Shown one piece after another: positions 12,075-23,599 of a stretch of 64,000 bases of DNA. This DNA is from Mactromeris polynyma (Eukaryota > Mollusca > Bivalvia > Venerida > Mactridae), in NCBI GenBank assembly GCA_032209605.1, contig JASFXZ010000003.1, positions 10,294,807 through 10,358,806 on the forward strand, read 5' to 3'. Numbering within the stretch: position 1 is the first letter of the stretch; each line of letters begins with the position of its first letter. A model generated the notes under the pieces. It saw only the letters and a program-made list of their open reading frames with translations, had not been told where the DNA came from and did not search any database. Both the position numbers and the translations under genes were made by a program.

Positions 12075-12395
12075 TTACATATTCATCTGCTGTCCATCTA
12101 GTTGCACGTTGACGTTAAGTATGTGCCTCTTGTGTCTACTTGCGTACATGTAAGTACATTGTGTAACGTTTCCTTTTCGGGTAGCTGTGCACTTTATTCC
12201 TGGCAGTTCCTGCCCAAGATCTTTGTCCATCATTACACTACTGTTAACAGAGAACCGATGGTATCTTCGTATTTTGGAAGCCCTTGACCTATTTATACGA
12301 AGTTCCTTCAAAGGTCGTTTTGTTCCTGTTAGATGTGAAAGGCTCCTCGCTGATATTTCATACAACTTCATCGAAGTGTGTTCCGATATTGATAT
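12075..12395 (-). CDS. Possible exon (C-terminal part of a 180-codon open frame), unrecognised
   Basis: The minus-strand open frame spans 12,075-12,617, but only its second half looks coding. After an acceptor-like tacatatctactag (near 12,394) it reads ISEHTSMKLYEISARSLS, later KDLGQELPGIKCTA and GNVTQCTYMYASRHK. The frame ends ATGTAAGTTC, where GTAAGT is a good donor motif, so the stop may lie in an intron. The first half is Phe/Cys/Ser-rich and looks like translated AT-rich noise. No domain is recognised. With the neighbouring frames this is the best candidate for host coding sequence in the window. Confidence 0.33.
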   Translation of the reverse strand: MSISEHTSMKLYEISARSLSHLTGTKRPLKELRINRSRASKIRRYHRFSVNSSVMMDKDLGQELPGIKCTATRKGNVTQCTYMYASRHKRHILNVNVQLDGQQMNM

Positions 12396-12699
12396 ACTAG
12401 TAGATATGTAAGTGTATGAATCCAGTGCACAAGAATACATGTATTTAAATAGACTCCGTGAAAAGAAAACATGAATCATTGATACTACATTGGTTCGTGG
12501 CAAAACGAATTTGATGGAAATAAAATCAAAACCACTGGAACAAAGAAACAACTTGGCATACGAAAACATTTCACAGAAAAAAAATGCTAAAAACATGCTC
12601 AAATATCTGTTAAACAAACGGGCAAGGATAATTTTACATCAACAAATAGAGAAACAGCTTTATAAAATAAAAACCATTGTATATAATTGAGAAAGGCAC

Positions 12700-13610
12700 T
12701 AATGTCTGTAAGCTCACTTAAAGATTGTCGTCTGCTGAAACATTCTGTATGATACTCTTACCCTCTGTGCTCTATCAAGTTAACATAACTAGCTTCAAAA
12801 TGTCGGATTTTATATTCGTAAAAATGGATAACTTCACAAAAATGTCTGAAATATGAAGCCATTTATCCCATTTCTGTGAAACTGTATAAATTTACCTATT
12901 GACCTTCACTGATACGTAGCTGGGCTAGTTGAAGAAGATATTAAAACGTTTTGGGTGAAAGAAAATCATATAAATCTTATTTATGTTGGATATTCTTCTT
13001 TGACTATGTCTTCTTGTCAACCCTCTTTGTTATGAGAACCGGGAAGACGAATGCCTTAACGTGTGGCTTCAACTTTATGACTTGGATCGTAAGTTCAATT
13101 TTCAATATATTTTTTATCTCGTCGTGTTAAACATTTTGGCTCTGTGCCATGTGGAATATTTCTCTGAGAATGTTGACAACCCCTAGAGACTTTTAACGAG
13201 TTGTGTAAGCAACAGGAGACGGCATCTATTGAATAAAAGATTTTCTTCTTGCGGAAGCGAAATTCTCTCCACACTCTCTGATTTCCTAACTATGATCGAA
13301 TAAGGGAGATATCGAACTTGTGCTTTTAGCTCGACTGGATAAACGCATTAAACGTTAAGTATGTTTCATTTGCCAAAATCGAATGACAGCTTGGAAAATA
13401 ACAATAATAATTATTATTTCAGACGGAGGCTTTTCTCTGTATGAAAAAAGCACCATGTACACAACAAAAACATCAAATAGAAAGGACACTGATGCTTGCT
13501 CCTGTAACTGTGCAAATTATTTAATAGAAACGAAAATGTCGAGTAAGATATGACAGATACCGAGCGCAAAGCCAACCAAAAAGCACACGACTACATGTTA
13601 ATGTATACAT
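12700..13610. other. AT-rich unannotated stretch
   Basis: No recognisable gene, RNA or repeat. Confidence 0.55.
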
Positions 13611-13623
13611 TAAAGTACACTAC

Positions 13624-13783
13624 TACAGTCACATCTCAAAAAAGACCACCCTTTGGACCCTTGAACATTTGTTTTAATATTGAGGTTGAATGAAGAACCA
13701 AACAGTGAAAATGGACTTGAAAATTGTGCTCTTAATTTTGAGCTGGTAGTATCATTGAGGTTGTCTCTTGAGGTTTTACAGTT
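13624..13783. mobile_element. Mini-transposon family A, degraded copy
   Basis: Ends are eroded (TACAGTCACATCTC at left, GAGGTTTTACAGTT at right), but the interior blocks aagaccaccc, ttggacccttgaa, atattgaggttgaat and aaaatggacttgaaaattgt match the family. Confidence 0.75.
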
Positions 13784-14142
13784 CAAAAATAAGTAAAAGG
13801 GATCAACATTGCACGATGGTAATTCTGTGTCCAAGCCAAGATACTTTAGCCAAACATATTGAATATCATAGACTACTGGCGCCAATAAAAGTCACGCATA
13901 AATCGTTACTGTAATTCAAGTAACGCAAATGATACAATATTATACTTATTGTCTAGCAATTTTCTGGTTAATTATTGACTTTTCTCGTATTTCGTGTTGT
14001 ATTCATGTTTCATGCCATTCTGGACTGGCGCAAATATTGACCGAAGTCGTGGCTATGGCCAACAGTAAATAAAATAATAAGATTGAATTTCTTGGCGCGT
14101 ATTCTATAGGTCTTTGTTTGGTAATTTATTTCAGTAAAAACA

Positions 14143-14280
14143 ATGAATACTGACAATACCTGGGATATTTACGGATCTTTCAAATTTGGCGATGGAGACA
14201 GCCTCTATGACTTAATTGTTCCTTCTAGGAAACACGGGTGTCATGAACGTATCCTAGTTCTAGGAAATGGAACCTATTAG
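14143..14280 (+). CDS. Short coding-like frame, unrecognised
   Basis: A 45-codon ATG frame ending in TAG. It starts 8 bp after an acceptor-like ttatttcag. It reads MNTDNTWDIYGSFKFGDG and continues to VPSRKHGCHERILVLGNG. Codon composition is more balanced than in the flanking DNA, which is what a small exon would look like. It is isolated: no other plus-strand coding frame is seen nearby. No family is recognised and chance remains quite possible at this length. Confidence 0.25.
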   Translation: MNTDNTWDIYGSFKFGDGDSLYDLIVPSRKHGCHERILVLGNGTY

Positions 14281-14706
14281 CATGGTTAATATAGGAACAG
14301 TAGTGGAATATGACCTTTGATAAATGAAGATCACAATATCGAGAACTCAATAACAGATATATTATTTCAATATTTTATCTGTCATTGTTTTATCCTGATT
14401 ATCATCTTCAGTAAAATAGTATAATACGTCTTGCAACTTGTATATGGCTTCGGCTCAGTTTCAATTTCTTGCTACCAAATGAAAAAATAATGTTTATTTA
14501 TGCTGGCATATTTAGGTAAATTGTAAAGAGAAACCGTGTTGTACACTATCTTTTTATTAATGCCCATTAAAATCTGAGAAGATATTGATAATATCCAAAT
14601 AAGTTGTACGTATATAACAAAGACAGTGTCAGGTGGCAGCTACATGTTTGATGTATCAAAAACGAACAAAGTAATCGACCAGGAAATGCTGCTTGATAGT
14701 GAGTTT

Positions 14707-15003
14707 TAGTTGTTCGGTAGAGCAACTGGTTCTATGGCAATTTTGGACAGTCGAATCGCTTAACTACGAAATCAACTTTTCCGTAAGCGGTGCAAGAATA
14801 ACAGGTAAGTTAATCGGTTAATGTAGTTCAACATCTGAGCGTAACCTGCTTAACATACTTAATACTGGTCGTAATCTTAACTGCGCAATTAAGTTTAACG
14901 GTTTAACAATGATGATTCGTACTTTCTGTGAATCTGGAAGAGTTGAATACACAATCAGTGATCAATACCGAACAACTTGAGTGCTTTCAGCGCTTTGATT
15001 AAG
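14707..15003 (-). repeat. Dispersed repeat, inverted partner of 3,395-4,040
   Basis: Reverse complement matches include the segment around gttcggtagagcaact, the stretch with cgcttaactacg, and tcaataccgaacaacttgag followed by tgctttcagcgctttgatt. About 300 bp shorter than its partner. Confidence 0.6.
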
Positions 15004-15589
15004 AGAAAGCTGTTATAAAATGATCGCATTTAACAACATGACTAGTTAAATGCTACAATACACATGCTTACTTTTAGGCATTATAATGCCCTTTCTAAAC
15101 AGACCACATATGACTTTGATATGCGCCATTTCTTACACGTAATTTGAGATTATAAGACAACACCCATTGAAAAAAATCAAGAATGGACGAACATCTGACG
15201 TTATGTCACACAATGCCTGCATTCAAGTCAACATCACAAGGAAACATGAAAATAAATACATACATATAAATTATCACAAAGGAAGGAAATTGATCATCGT
15301 TACGTATTGAACCCAAAGGGGTCTCGATCACCAAGCAATTTTATGTCAGCAAAGTGAAGAAGGCTAATACCATTTGATCTTATTGCATGTATACAAAAAC
15401 TTGACTGTCGGTTTTGGACATTGTTAAGTACTTTATTGATATACTACGGGCAACTGTTTGAACTTGTACTGGTGGGCTAGTTTTTTTACCTCCATAGATT
15501 AACCGTCAACTGCACCTGGTGATTGTTTAGAAATATTATCTTAGAAATAACTCGGTTGAAATTACATTGTACTAAGTAACACGTACGCG

Positions 15590-16600
15590 AACAGCTGTTA
15601 GAACAAGAATAAAGATATATGTTACTGACATAGTGATGTAAGAGAAATAGTCGGTGGAAATGGACACACTTATTCGAAGTCATTATGTCCTCTGTTGAGA
15701 AAAAACACATAACTTGGGATGTTGAGACACAAATAAAGATAAGTGTCACTGGCATAGATAATGTTGAAGAATTTGTAAGTAGAAAGTGAGACATTTGTGC
15801 AAAGAGATGAAAGAGAAAGAGAATAAGTTGCTACAGGGAAAACCACATAATAAAACATTGCCTCTTCATACAGACCTCAGGGAAAACAACATTCCATAAA
15901 ACATTAGACATTTGAGGAGGCTCAAGTGTAAATATGTAAGGGAACATACACAAGGAATGGTTTGGCCGACCAAAAGGAATAACTAGTAGAATCTAAGAGG
16001 ACAAGCAGGGGGTTGGATGAATGAAACACATCACAGGACAATTCAAGACAGCTGGCAACAGTAGGCCGAAAGTGGGAAGAAAATAACATGAACACTATAT
16101 ACAGTGAAATAATTGCACAGGGGAAAGGGAAATTTAAAATATATTTAAAACACAAATAGAAATAATAACCATACAGCGAATTACAGCCTTGGAACTAACA
16201 GTAAGAATACAGGGTTTAAATCGTTTAACAGCTAGCTAACCTAACACTCAAACGCTAAATGGTCATTAATTGTAACATATAGATCTACACACACTCTTAA
16301 ACCTCAATGATACCAGGTAGGTACTCGGGATGATGCGACAATAATAAAAACAGATACAGAGACAATGAATAGCAGGGAATGCCACATTATAATGGAAAAA
16401 ATAAGGGAGTCAAGCAGCTAACAAGGGGAACGATGGGTATAAATGATATCGATGTCAGAAAATATTTTGCAGAAAAAGACACAATTATCCAAATTCATGA
16501 TGTTTGTAACTGACAATGAAGATGTAAGATAAAGTGTTGGTTGAAAATGACACCTTTATCTAAAGTCACGAAATCTCACTGGTAAAAAAGCATATACCTC
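15590..16600. repeat. Three diverged ~100-bp segments flanking and interrupted by the 380-bp repeat
   Basis: Segments at about 15,600-15,700, 15,705-15,800 and 16,495-16,590 share an order of motifs: ttactgacat or taactgacaa, gatgtaaga, a ggtggaaatg-like block, acacttat and agtcattatg-like ends. They look like old duplications with the dispersed repeat (15,805-16,212) between the second and third. Confidence 0.4.
15805..16212 (+). repeat. ~380-bp dispersed repeat
   Basis: Begins gagaataagttgctacaggg, then has cagacctc-gggaaaacaaca, aggaggctcaag, a tggccgacca block, agctggcaacagtaggccga, gaacactatatacagtgaa and acagcgaattacagcc. In this and other copies the complementary strand stays open with similar peptides (for example PVATYSLS), but each copy is broken differently. 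It is most likely a non-autonomous element or fragment of an unknown transposon. Confidence 0.8.
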
Positions 16601-16870
16601 GGAATTTAGAGTTATATTAATTAGGCGAAGATAATGTTTCCTGTTCTAAATACTTGTACCAACGGTTTAAATGAAGCTAGAATTTAATGCAAAGCGATCG
16701 AATCTCACTCGTAAAATAACGAGAGTGTTTTAGCGAAATTGCGTACATGACAGAACGAACGGAAATTATAAATCTGACGCACTACTTAGAACGAAATGGA
16801 AACTTTTATGGAATTCAATGTTATATATAGAATATGCCATTAATTCGGATTCACATTAAAACAATTATAA

Positions 16871-17083
16871 CTAATGATATATCCATTTCAATGCGTTATA
16901 AAATGTGTTCGATTGTCGAACTAAATCCAGATTGGCAAGTAATTTGATTTCGTCAGCGTTTACTGTTAGTGATGCTTCAATCGTGTCACTGCAAAATGTA
17001 ACGCTTAAAGATATGTCAGATTTCAAAACCAATGCATACTTCATTAAAAGACTTTCCTGACCATTGCATTGAATAACAAACAT
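16871..17083 (-). CDS. Possible small coding frame, unrecognised
   Basis: A 70-codon minus-strand ATG frame. The product starts MFVIQCNGQESLLMKYAL and includes EASLTVNADEIKLLANLDLV, a fairly balanced composition for this AT-rich region. An acceptor-like ttttgcag occurs within it, so the true exon, if any, might start later. No domain recognised. Confidence 0.2.
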   Translation of the reverse strand: MFVIQCNGQESLLMKYALVLKSDISLSVTFCSDTIEASLTVNADEIKLLANLDLVRQSNTFYNALKWIYH

Positions 17084-17199
17084 TGTTATCGATCCATTTC
17101 AAGAAATACAAAATGACATCTACGCTGGCGAATCTTTTTGAAATACTCAAAGATTTCCGCGTAAACTTTTAATATTTGAAAATGGGACTAAAAGTTGTT

Positions 17200-17875
17200 T
17201 TTCTTGTACATGTATAAGCGTTTTTTCTTGACATTGATATTGCTATCCGATATTTTCTATCTTTTTGAACATGAAAATTACTTAAAACGAATCGCAACAT
17301 TTCCATATATGGGTATGTTCCGCATTGTGCTTTACGCGTGTTCTGCAAGGCAGTGTATTATAACAAAGGTTTACAAGTCATTTACCTGAAAAATAGTCTG
17401 AAAATAACTAGCTGAAATTTGACCTCTTTACTCTATATATAGACTCAGAAACAATATTATAAGGTTAATAATCGTAAAAGCAATAACTTGGTGTCATTTT
17501 TTATTACATTTCTGGTGAATACGTTACATTTCTATTGTTTGAGCTATTTGAAGTTCGCAATCTAAAAGAATTGCTTTCTGACTAACAGTGTAGTGTACTT
17601 CATGGGAATGACTCTCGACTACATTTCCGTGGCACGGGATCGAACAAATTGTAACACACTTCTATTAGACGAATAGTAAAAATATGAACAAACACAGATA
17701 ACACATTATGGTGGAATATAAAAAATCTGTGACACTATATTTGTTCAAAACTATGGTTTTCACTGACGAATAGAATATGTTTGACGGAATATTTACCACA
17801 TGTATTTGCATCGATCAAGCTTGCGTCTCGTTCTTAGTTTAAACTTATTCATTATGCATTGCTTGTGAAAACAGT
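17200..17875. other. AT-rich unannotated stretch
   Basis: Nothing recognisable. It leads into the 41-bp tandem array. Confidence 0.55.
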
Positions 17876-17877
17876 TC

Positions 17878-18292
17878 TTACATCTTGTAAAACTCACTCA
17901 CAATGATTGCTCCCTGGGTTACATCTTGTATAACTGACTCACAATGATTGCTCCCTGGGTTACATCTTGTATAACTCACTCACAATGATTGCTCCCTGGG
18001 TTACATCTTGTATAACTGACTCACAATGATTGCTCCCTGGGTTACATCTTGTATAACTCACTCACAATGTTTGCTCCCTGGGTTACATCTTGTATAAGTC
18101 ACTCACACCGATTGCTCCCTGGGTTACATCTTGTATAACTCACTCACACCGATTGCTCCCTGGGTTACATCTTGTATACGTCACTCACACCGATTGCTCC
18201 CTGGGTTACATCTTGTATAACTCACTCCCACCGATTGCTCCCTGGGTTACATCTTGTATAAGTCACTCACACCGATTGCTCCCTGGGTTACT
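17878..18292. repeat. 41-bp minisatellite, 10 units
   Basis: Unit starts ttacatcttgtataac and contains cactcaca followed by gattgctccctggg. Starts at 17,878 and 17,919 fix the period at 41. Variants alternate at a few sites (actgac/actcac; caatgatt/caccgatt), with caatg units to the left and caccg units to the right, so expansion was directional or in blocks. On the minus strand the last unit runs into a SINE at 18,290-18,420. Confidence 0.93.
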
Positions 18293-18420
18293 AACTAGTA
18301 CTTGCGCCTAATTCAAGGACTATGAAGTTAATAATCGATTTCACTCAATACGCGACTCGAACTCACGACCTTCGGATCAGAAGTCATTCGCTCTACTCTT
18401 TGACCATGTGTGCATGTATT
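18290..18420 (-). mobile_element. tRNA-derived SINE, minus strand, joined to the 41-bp array
   Basis: On the minus strand: an A-box-like tggtcaaagagtagagcg, then a B-box gagttcgagtc. Fifty bases on comes ccttgaattaggcgcaagta, then ctagttagtaaccc-agggagc, which is also the start of the 41-bp unit. Equal spacing from B-box to ccttg (51 bp) in the 31.5-kb element supports a common family. Confidence 0.6.
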
Positions 18421-18587
18421 CCAACAGTACAGTCAATAACTTAACGAGCTAAAGTGTTATTCTTCTGTCAAGGTTCTTCTACAATACTGAAGTTAGGTGA
18501 TTATGTTTTTAATTAAAAAGTCACTTTCTAGCGTTGCGTTTCTAACAATTTGATATAACTATCGATTCATCATTTAATTTTCTTTTA

Positions 18588-18917
18588 AGATAAGAATTCC
18601 AAACAAGAAATATCTTGAAAAAAGATGGTCGGCGCAATTTGAAAGTTAAGATTGGTTGTGCAACACAAAACATGCCGAGATGTTTTGCTTGCTGGTCACT
18701 CCAGATCCAAAATGGATTTCGGTAAATTCACCGAAATTCAGATAATTTCGGTAAGGTAACGTACCCTTCATCGAAAGTTTAACCAATCCGCGTCAAGGTT
18801 ACAAACGTTGTTCGGTTGAAGAGAAATTGCCTTGGTGGTTAACGTTAGATTTGATTTGTTTACACAACACTGATATGCAAATAGCAAAACCATGTTAGTA
18901 CGGCTGTGCCGAAAAAA
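18588..18917 (-). repeat. ~330-bp dispersed repeat E, minus-strand copy
   Basis: Reverse complement of 23,147-23,470. Shared blocks include gatggtcggcgcaatttgaa, gtcactccagatccaaaatg, accaatccgcgtcaaggtta, caaacgttgttcggttgaag and acacaacactgatatgcaaa. Identity is high but with indels. Confidence 0.85.
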
Positions 18918-18924
18918 TGGATTT

Positions 18925-20270
18925 TTGTGATATGGAAAAATCTATTCCAAAATCGAGAGAAATCCGCAAAATTATCATACATTACTCGGCAATGCAGCGT
19001 CACATATGATTCTATCGCCACAGTAACGCCATTGAAGAGCATTTTATTCATTTATCGAACGACATTCCTTGACATAATTTCGATAATCACTTTTCTCACA
19101 CCTAATTATAGAAAAGAGATACGGCAAATTCTTGCCTCAAGATATTGAAACAGAACATTGAACTTCCGACTTTGATTGATCCATTGCACTTCTTGTCTCC
19201 TTATATGGAAATATGGAAAATAATTGGCGCCTTTCTCGATAAACCTAGATAAAATATTTTACGAGACATGGAAAATGTGCATAATGGAAGAATGATTTCG
19301 TATAAGCGTCTGACTTGTTCTTAAAAACAAACGACAAACAAAACACCAATGTACTTCAATAGCATAATGAAATCCAACAGATTGCAAAAACATTATCCTG
19401 TCGTAACCAAATTGACAGGCTCATTCCTTTTTTAATATCGGTTTTATGTGACGTGGCCTTTGTAGAAATGGTATGTTTTACGAAGTGGAGTGAGCAAATA
19501 TTTGTTTAGCAAAGTATTGTTTTGTTCAAATTTAGGAAAATGACACAACGATTATATTTGTTGCAATGTTATAGAATTCAAGGTCATATCGAACATCACA
19601 GGTATACTATGTTTTCAAAAATGCACGCGTGTCGTTAATTATGCAATCCTTCTACAATGAAACCTCAATATTAAGACTACCATTGGTTCTGAAGAAATTC
19701 GGTCTTAGTAGTGAGAAAGTCAGATATTCGAATTAGCATATAAAACAAAAATTATAAACTGGCCATTGAAAAAAGGTAGTTTTTGATGTGGTGATCTTCT
19801 GTTTGAGTCTTTCAGTGTGGTGTCACTGTATCTGTGTTTTACATGTTATCAACGTATTTTCAGATGCTATTAGAAAAACTCATTTGTACAATTTAGTTGC
19901 TTCATTTAGCCGACATTTGTTCTGAGTTGTTTATAGAAAGTCTAGGTTACAGTTTTCTCGGTAACAGTGGGAATAAAGAATTACACAATATCGATATTAA
20001 TTATATCGTTTGTAAAATTATCGAGTAAGTCAGCTTCCTATTTTGATACTAACACATGTGTAGCATTTCTTTCACAGCATGTCAATACAGGCTGGAAGTT
20101 TTATCCATTTTAATTAGGCTTGGATATTGTAAAGAAATGACACACGCGAATGAGTCAACTGCTTGCATCAGCATTTGCATAACATTGCTATGATATCCAT
20201 AAATGTGTTTGTTTTACAGATCTCAGTTCTAAGAATTTGTTCCCAGGAAAAGTTAGTATGGTCAGAGTTG
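18925..20270. other. AT-rich stretch with a family A end fragment at 19,653-19,718
   Basis: A piece resembling a family A left end (tacaatgaaacctcaatatt then aagactacc) occurs near 19,653 without a right end. Otherwise nothing is recognised. Confidence 0.5.
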
Positions 20271-20278
20271 ATTGTATA

Positions 20279-20441
20279 TACTGTAGAACCTCGTTTATTC
20301 GACAACCTTATATCCGAAAACTTGGTATAACTCGAATTAAATATCAGTTCCGATGTATCTTCGCAGGCACATCGAATTGAAATGGGCTATTCGAAACTAT
20401 GTTATATACGAAATAAAATTCGAATGAACGAGGTCCGACTT
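20279..20441. mobile_element. Mini-transposon family B (TIR CAGTCGGACCTCGTT)
   Basis: Left end ctgtagaacctcgtttattc and right end cgaatgaacgaggtccgact form terminal inverted repeats. The interior has acttggta, aggcacatcgaattgaaatg and ggctattcgaaac, as in the copies at 33.7, 41.5 and 43.8 kb. Size and CAGT-type ends fit a mariner-like MITE. Confidence 0.75.
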
Positions 20442-20444
20442 TTT

Positions 20445-21025
20445 ATATTTTTTTTAAAGTTATTTCTTGTTTAAATTTTAGACGTTTAAAAACGTCTTGC
20501 ACAACAAGGCCAAAACATCAAAGACATTTTCGATGGGTCGATCATCATCAACACCGTAAACTAATAGTAGTCTATGTATTGTCTTATCAACGAATGATAA
20601 AAACACAGGCATATTCAAAGACATACAATGATGTATAATGGAGATATCTTAATATGGTTCCAATGTACATATATGGAAATAGATCACGAATAGGATGTAA
20701 AATAGATGGTGATTAACCAATTCCAAGACAACTTATTTTGGTACAATTATTGTCAGGAATAAATACGATGAATGCTCTAGCGTCGTACAATAAATTTAAA
20801 ATAATGTGATATTCATATAGTAATTACATGTATACTCATTAAGAGGAATTAATTCCAAACGTTTATGTAGTAATATATAAGTTCAACGTGTGTGCTATTT
20901 AAATACGTTATACTTAAATACGGAGTTCTGACAGGGACTCCGTAATGTCGAGTTATGACCGGCTTCGACGTGTTAACAGTATTCCGTACTTCTGATTTTT
21001 TTTCTTAAACAAATATATTTTAATC
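20445..21025. other. AT-rich unannotated stretch
   Basis: No recognisable feature; poly-T runs near 20,445 and 20,998. Confidence 0.5.
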
Positions 21026-21029
21026 GGTA

Positions 21030-21465
21030 TAATAAATATGTTCGGTTGTTCGAAATATGCATTGTTTATTGTCAATGACTACAAAAGTGAATCATTTCAA
21101 TAGCATTTTACTCCTGGAATAATTATGTTTGGTTGTTCGAAATATGCATTGTTTATTGTCAATGACTACAAAAGTAAATAATTTTAATAGCATTTTACTC
21201 CTGGAATAAATATGTTCGGTTGTTCGAAATATGCATTGTTTATTGTCAATGACTACAAAAGTGAATCATTTTAATAGCATTTTACTCCTGGAATAATTAT
21301 GTTTGGTTGTTCGAAATATACATTGTTTATTGTCAATGACTACAAAAGTGAATCATTTTAATAGCATTTTACTCCTGGAATAATTATGTTTGGTTGTTCG
21401 AAATATGCATTGTTTATTGTCAATGACTACAAAAGTAAATAATTTTAATAGCATTTTACTCATTC
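21030..21465. repeat. 87-bp tandem repeat, 5 units
   Basis: Units start near 21,041, 21,128, 21,215, 21,302 and 21,389 with ttyggttgttcgaaatatgc, and contain ttattgtcaatgactacaaa and tagcattttactcctgg. Diagnostic differences alternate between units (ttcgg/tttgg; gtgaatcat/gtaaataat), suggesting a two-unit intermediate was amplified. Confidence 0.93.
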
Positions 21466-21469
21466 AAAA

Positions 21470-22260
21470 TGTTGAACACATCACGTGATACTGTGATAAT
21501 ATTTTATAAAAATCGCTGAGAAATTAGTTGTCGAAATAAATGCTTTAAATAACACAAATTGGTCGTGTTTACCTCTACAAACCAACAAGCGAGAGTCAGC
21601 CACTTAGATACTAAATTCTAAGATAAACTTTCGTTGTTAAGGATTAAAAAAGAAAACCAATAAATGACAAAAACAATTTTGGAATAAAATACAAAAGCTT
21701 TCTAAATATTTACTCACCTAGACATTACATACAAATTGATCCAATTCACACCACAACTTTCAGAGACAACGCGTCCTCTCAGTCCTCTATACTAGAATTA
21801 TTCCAAACAATAATCATTTGACAACTTGATAATATGAAAGATAAATAGTAACTGTCGCTTACGGAGAAACGATATCGGAATTGTACAGGCATAAAATGCG
21901 TCTCGCGCCTGCTTGACTAACCAATAAATATCTGTAGTTGACAGTGAGTGGGTATTGACTGTTGACAGTTAGTGATACACCGTATTATAGTTGTACATTC
22001 AATATGCTACTGCTTAAATGAAAATATCTAAATGTGACAGCGTATGAGATCAGTTTTAGCGCTAAGAACATCTGTTGCTATTTTTTTAATTATGTTTTTG
22101 AGATTGTGACTAAATCTTATTTACCAACGTGATCTCAAATTCAAAATGCTTCGTCGTCTTTATACGTTCATTGTCATGTAGAATGTTTTTCGCGAACTTA
22201 GATGACTCCCGGAAATTCAGCTAACGTGAGTAAAAAGACGTTTAACGGTATTTATATCAC
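21470..22260. other. AT-rich unannotated stretch
   Basis: No recognisable gene or repeat. Confidence 0.5.
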
Positions 22261-22269
22261 AAAAGTATT

Positions 22270-22645
22270 CAAAGGAAAAGAGAGAATAAGTTGCTACAGT
22301 GAACGCCATATACATAAGGCAATACCTCCCCACACATACCTGCCGGCAAACAACAGTCCATAAAACATCAGGCATTTGAGGAGGTGCAAGGGTAAATACG
22401 TAAGGGAACATGTGCGCAAAGAATGGCATGGCAGACCAGAAAAGAACAACTAAGCAGAATTAATGAGGACACACGGGGGGTTTAATGGATGGTATACATG
22501 ACAGGACAAGTCTAGGCTATTGTTATAGGCCGAAAGGGGGATGAAACTATCATGAACACTATATAAAGTGACAAATGTCACTTAGGGAAAACACAGATAG
22601 AAATAATAACCATATAACGATTTACAGCCTTGGAACTGACAGTAA
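22270..22645 (+). repeat. ~380-bp dispersed repeat
   Basis: Begins gagagaataagttgctacag and continues with acaacagtccataaaacatc, aggaggtgcaagggtaaata and ttacagccttggaactgaca. Same family as 15.8 kb. Confidence 0.8.
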
Positions 22646-23146
22646 AAAGACTGGGAAGTCATAGATGGACGATGACCATAACTCTGTCCCTGCCAAGTGA
22701 ATCCAAAGAAAAACCCAAATATATAACCACTTATAACGACTAATGGTCGAATGAAATTCTGTACTCTTTGATAATACAACAACAACATTGTAGATTTAAA
22801 ACAATTTAGTATGTAGCATCGCTAACTTAAGACTTTTATAATAATAATAATATTTCCTTATTTAAAGATAGACGCTTGATAAGCCTATAAGGCTTATTTC
22901 ATTCGATGTCATCTATCAAACACCATCAACAGCACAATCATACGAGCCGTGCATATAAACACAATGCATAAACAATACAAAAAACGTTCTTACAATGCTA
23001 ATTAAAACATCATAAAACAGTTTCATTACAACATGCAGTAGTTAATGATTACAAAAACAGATTCAACAACTACAGAGAAAGATGATGCTATGATACAGCA
23101 GAAATTCAAGTTGTAATGAGATAAAGCTGATATATGACTGAACAAG

Positions 23147-23470
23147 TTTTCGGTGCAGCCGTAATAACATGGCTTTGGTTATTTGCATATCAGTGTTGTG
23201 TAAACCAATCAAATCTTACCTTAACCACTAAACCAACTTCTCTTCAACCGAACAACGTTTGTAACCTTGACGCGGATTGGTTAACCTTTGGATTAGGTAC
23301 GTTACCTTACCGAATTCCACTGAATTTCCGTGACTTTACCGAAATCCATTTTGGATCTGGAGTGACCAGCAATCCTAACATCTCGGCAATTTTTTATGTT
23401 GCACAACAAATCGTAACCTTCAAATTGCACCGACCATCTTTGTTTAAATATATTTCTTGTTTCCAATTGC
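23147..23470 (+). repeat. ~330-bp dispersed repeat E, plus-strand copy
   Basis: Inverted partner of 18,588-18,917, about 4.2 kb apart. A 153-codon open frame (23,134-23,595) runs across it, but the corresponding frame is closed in the partner and no domain is visible. I read it as a repeat rather than a gene. The family is unknown to me. Confidence 0.8.
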
Positions 23471-23599
23471 TTTCAACTGTCAAGGTAGGATCTAAACCAA
23501 TCAGAGTTACGGTGGAAAATAATGTAACTTTAGATTTTGCAGCAGCAATGTTTTTGATTTCTTCTACATGTTGTATAGATTTTTGCTCGCTATAAACAT

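Noticed and set aside
17878..18292. CRISPR-like array
   Set aside because: Contiguous 41-bp tandem units without spacers.
23134..23595. 153-codon open frame as a possible gene
   Set aside because: Lies in a dispersed repeat whose inverted partner at 18.6-18.9 kb does not keep the frame; no domain seen.
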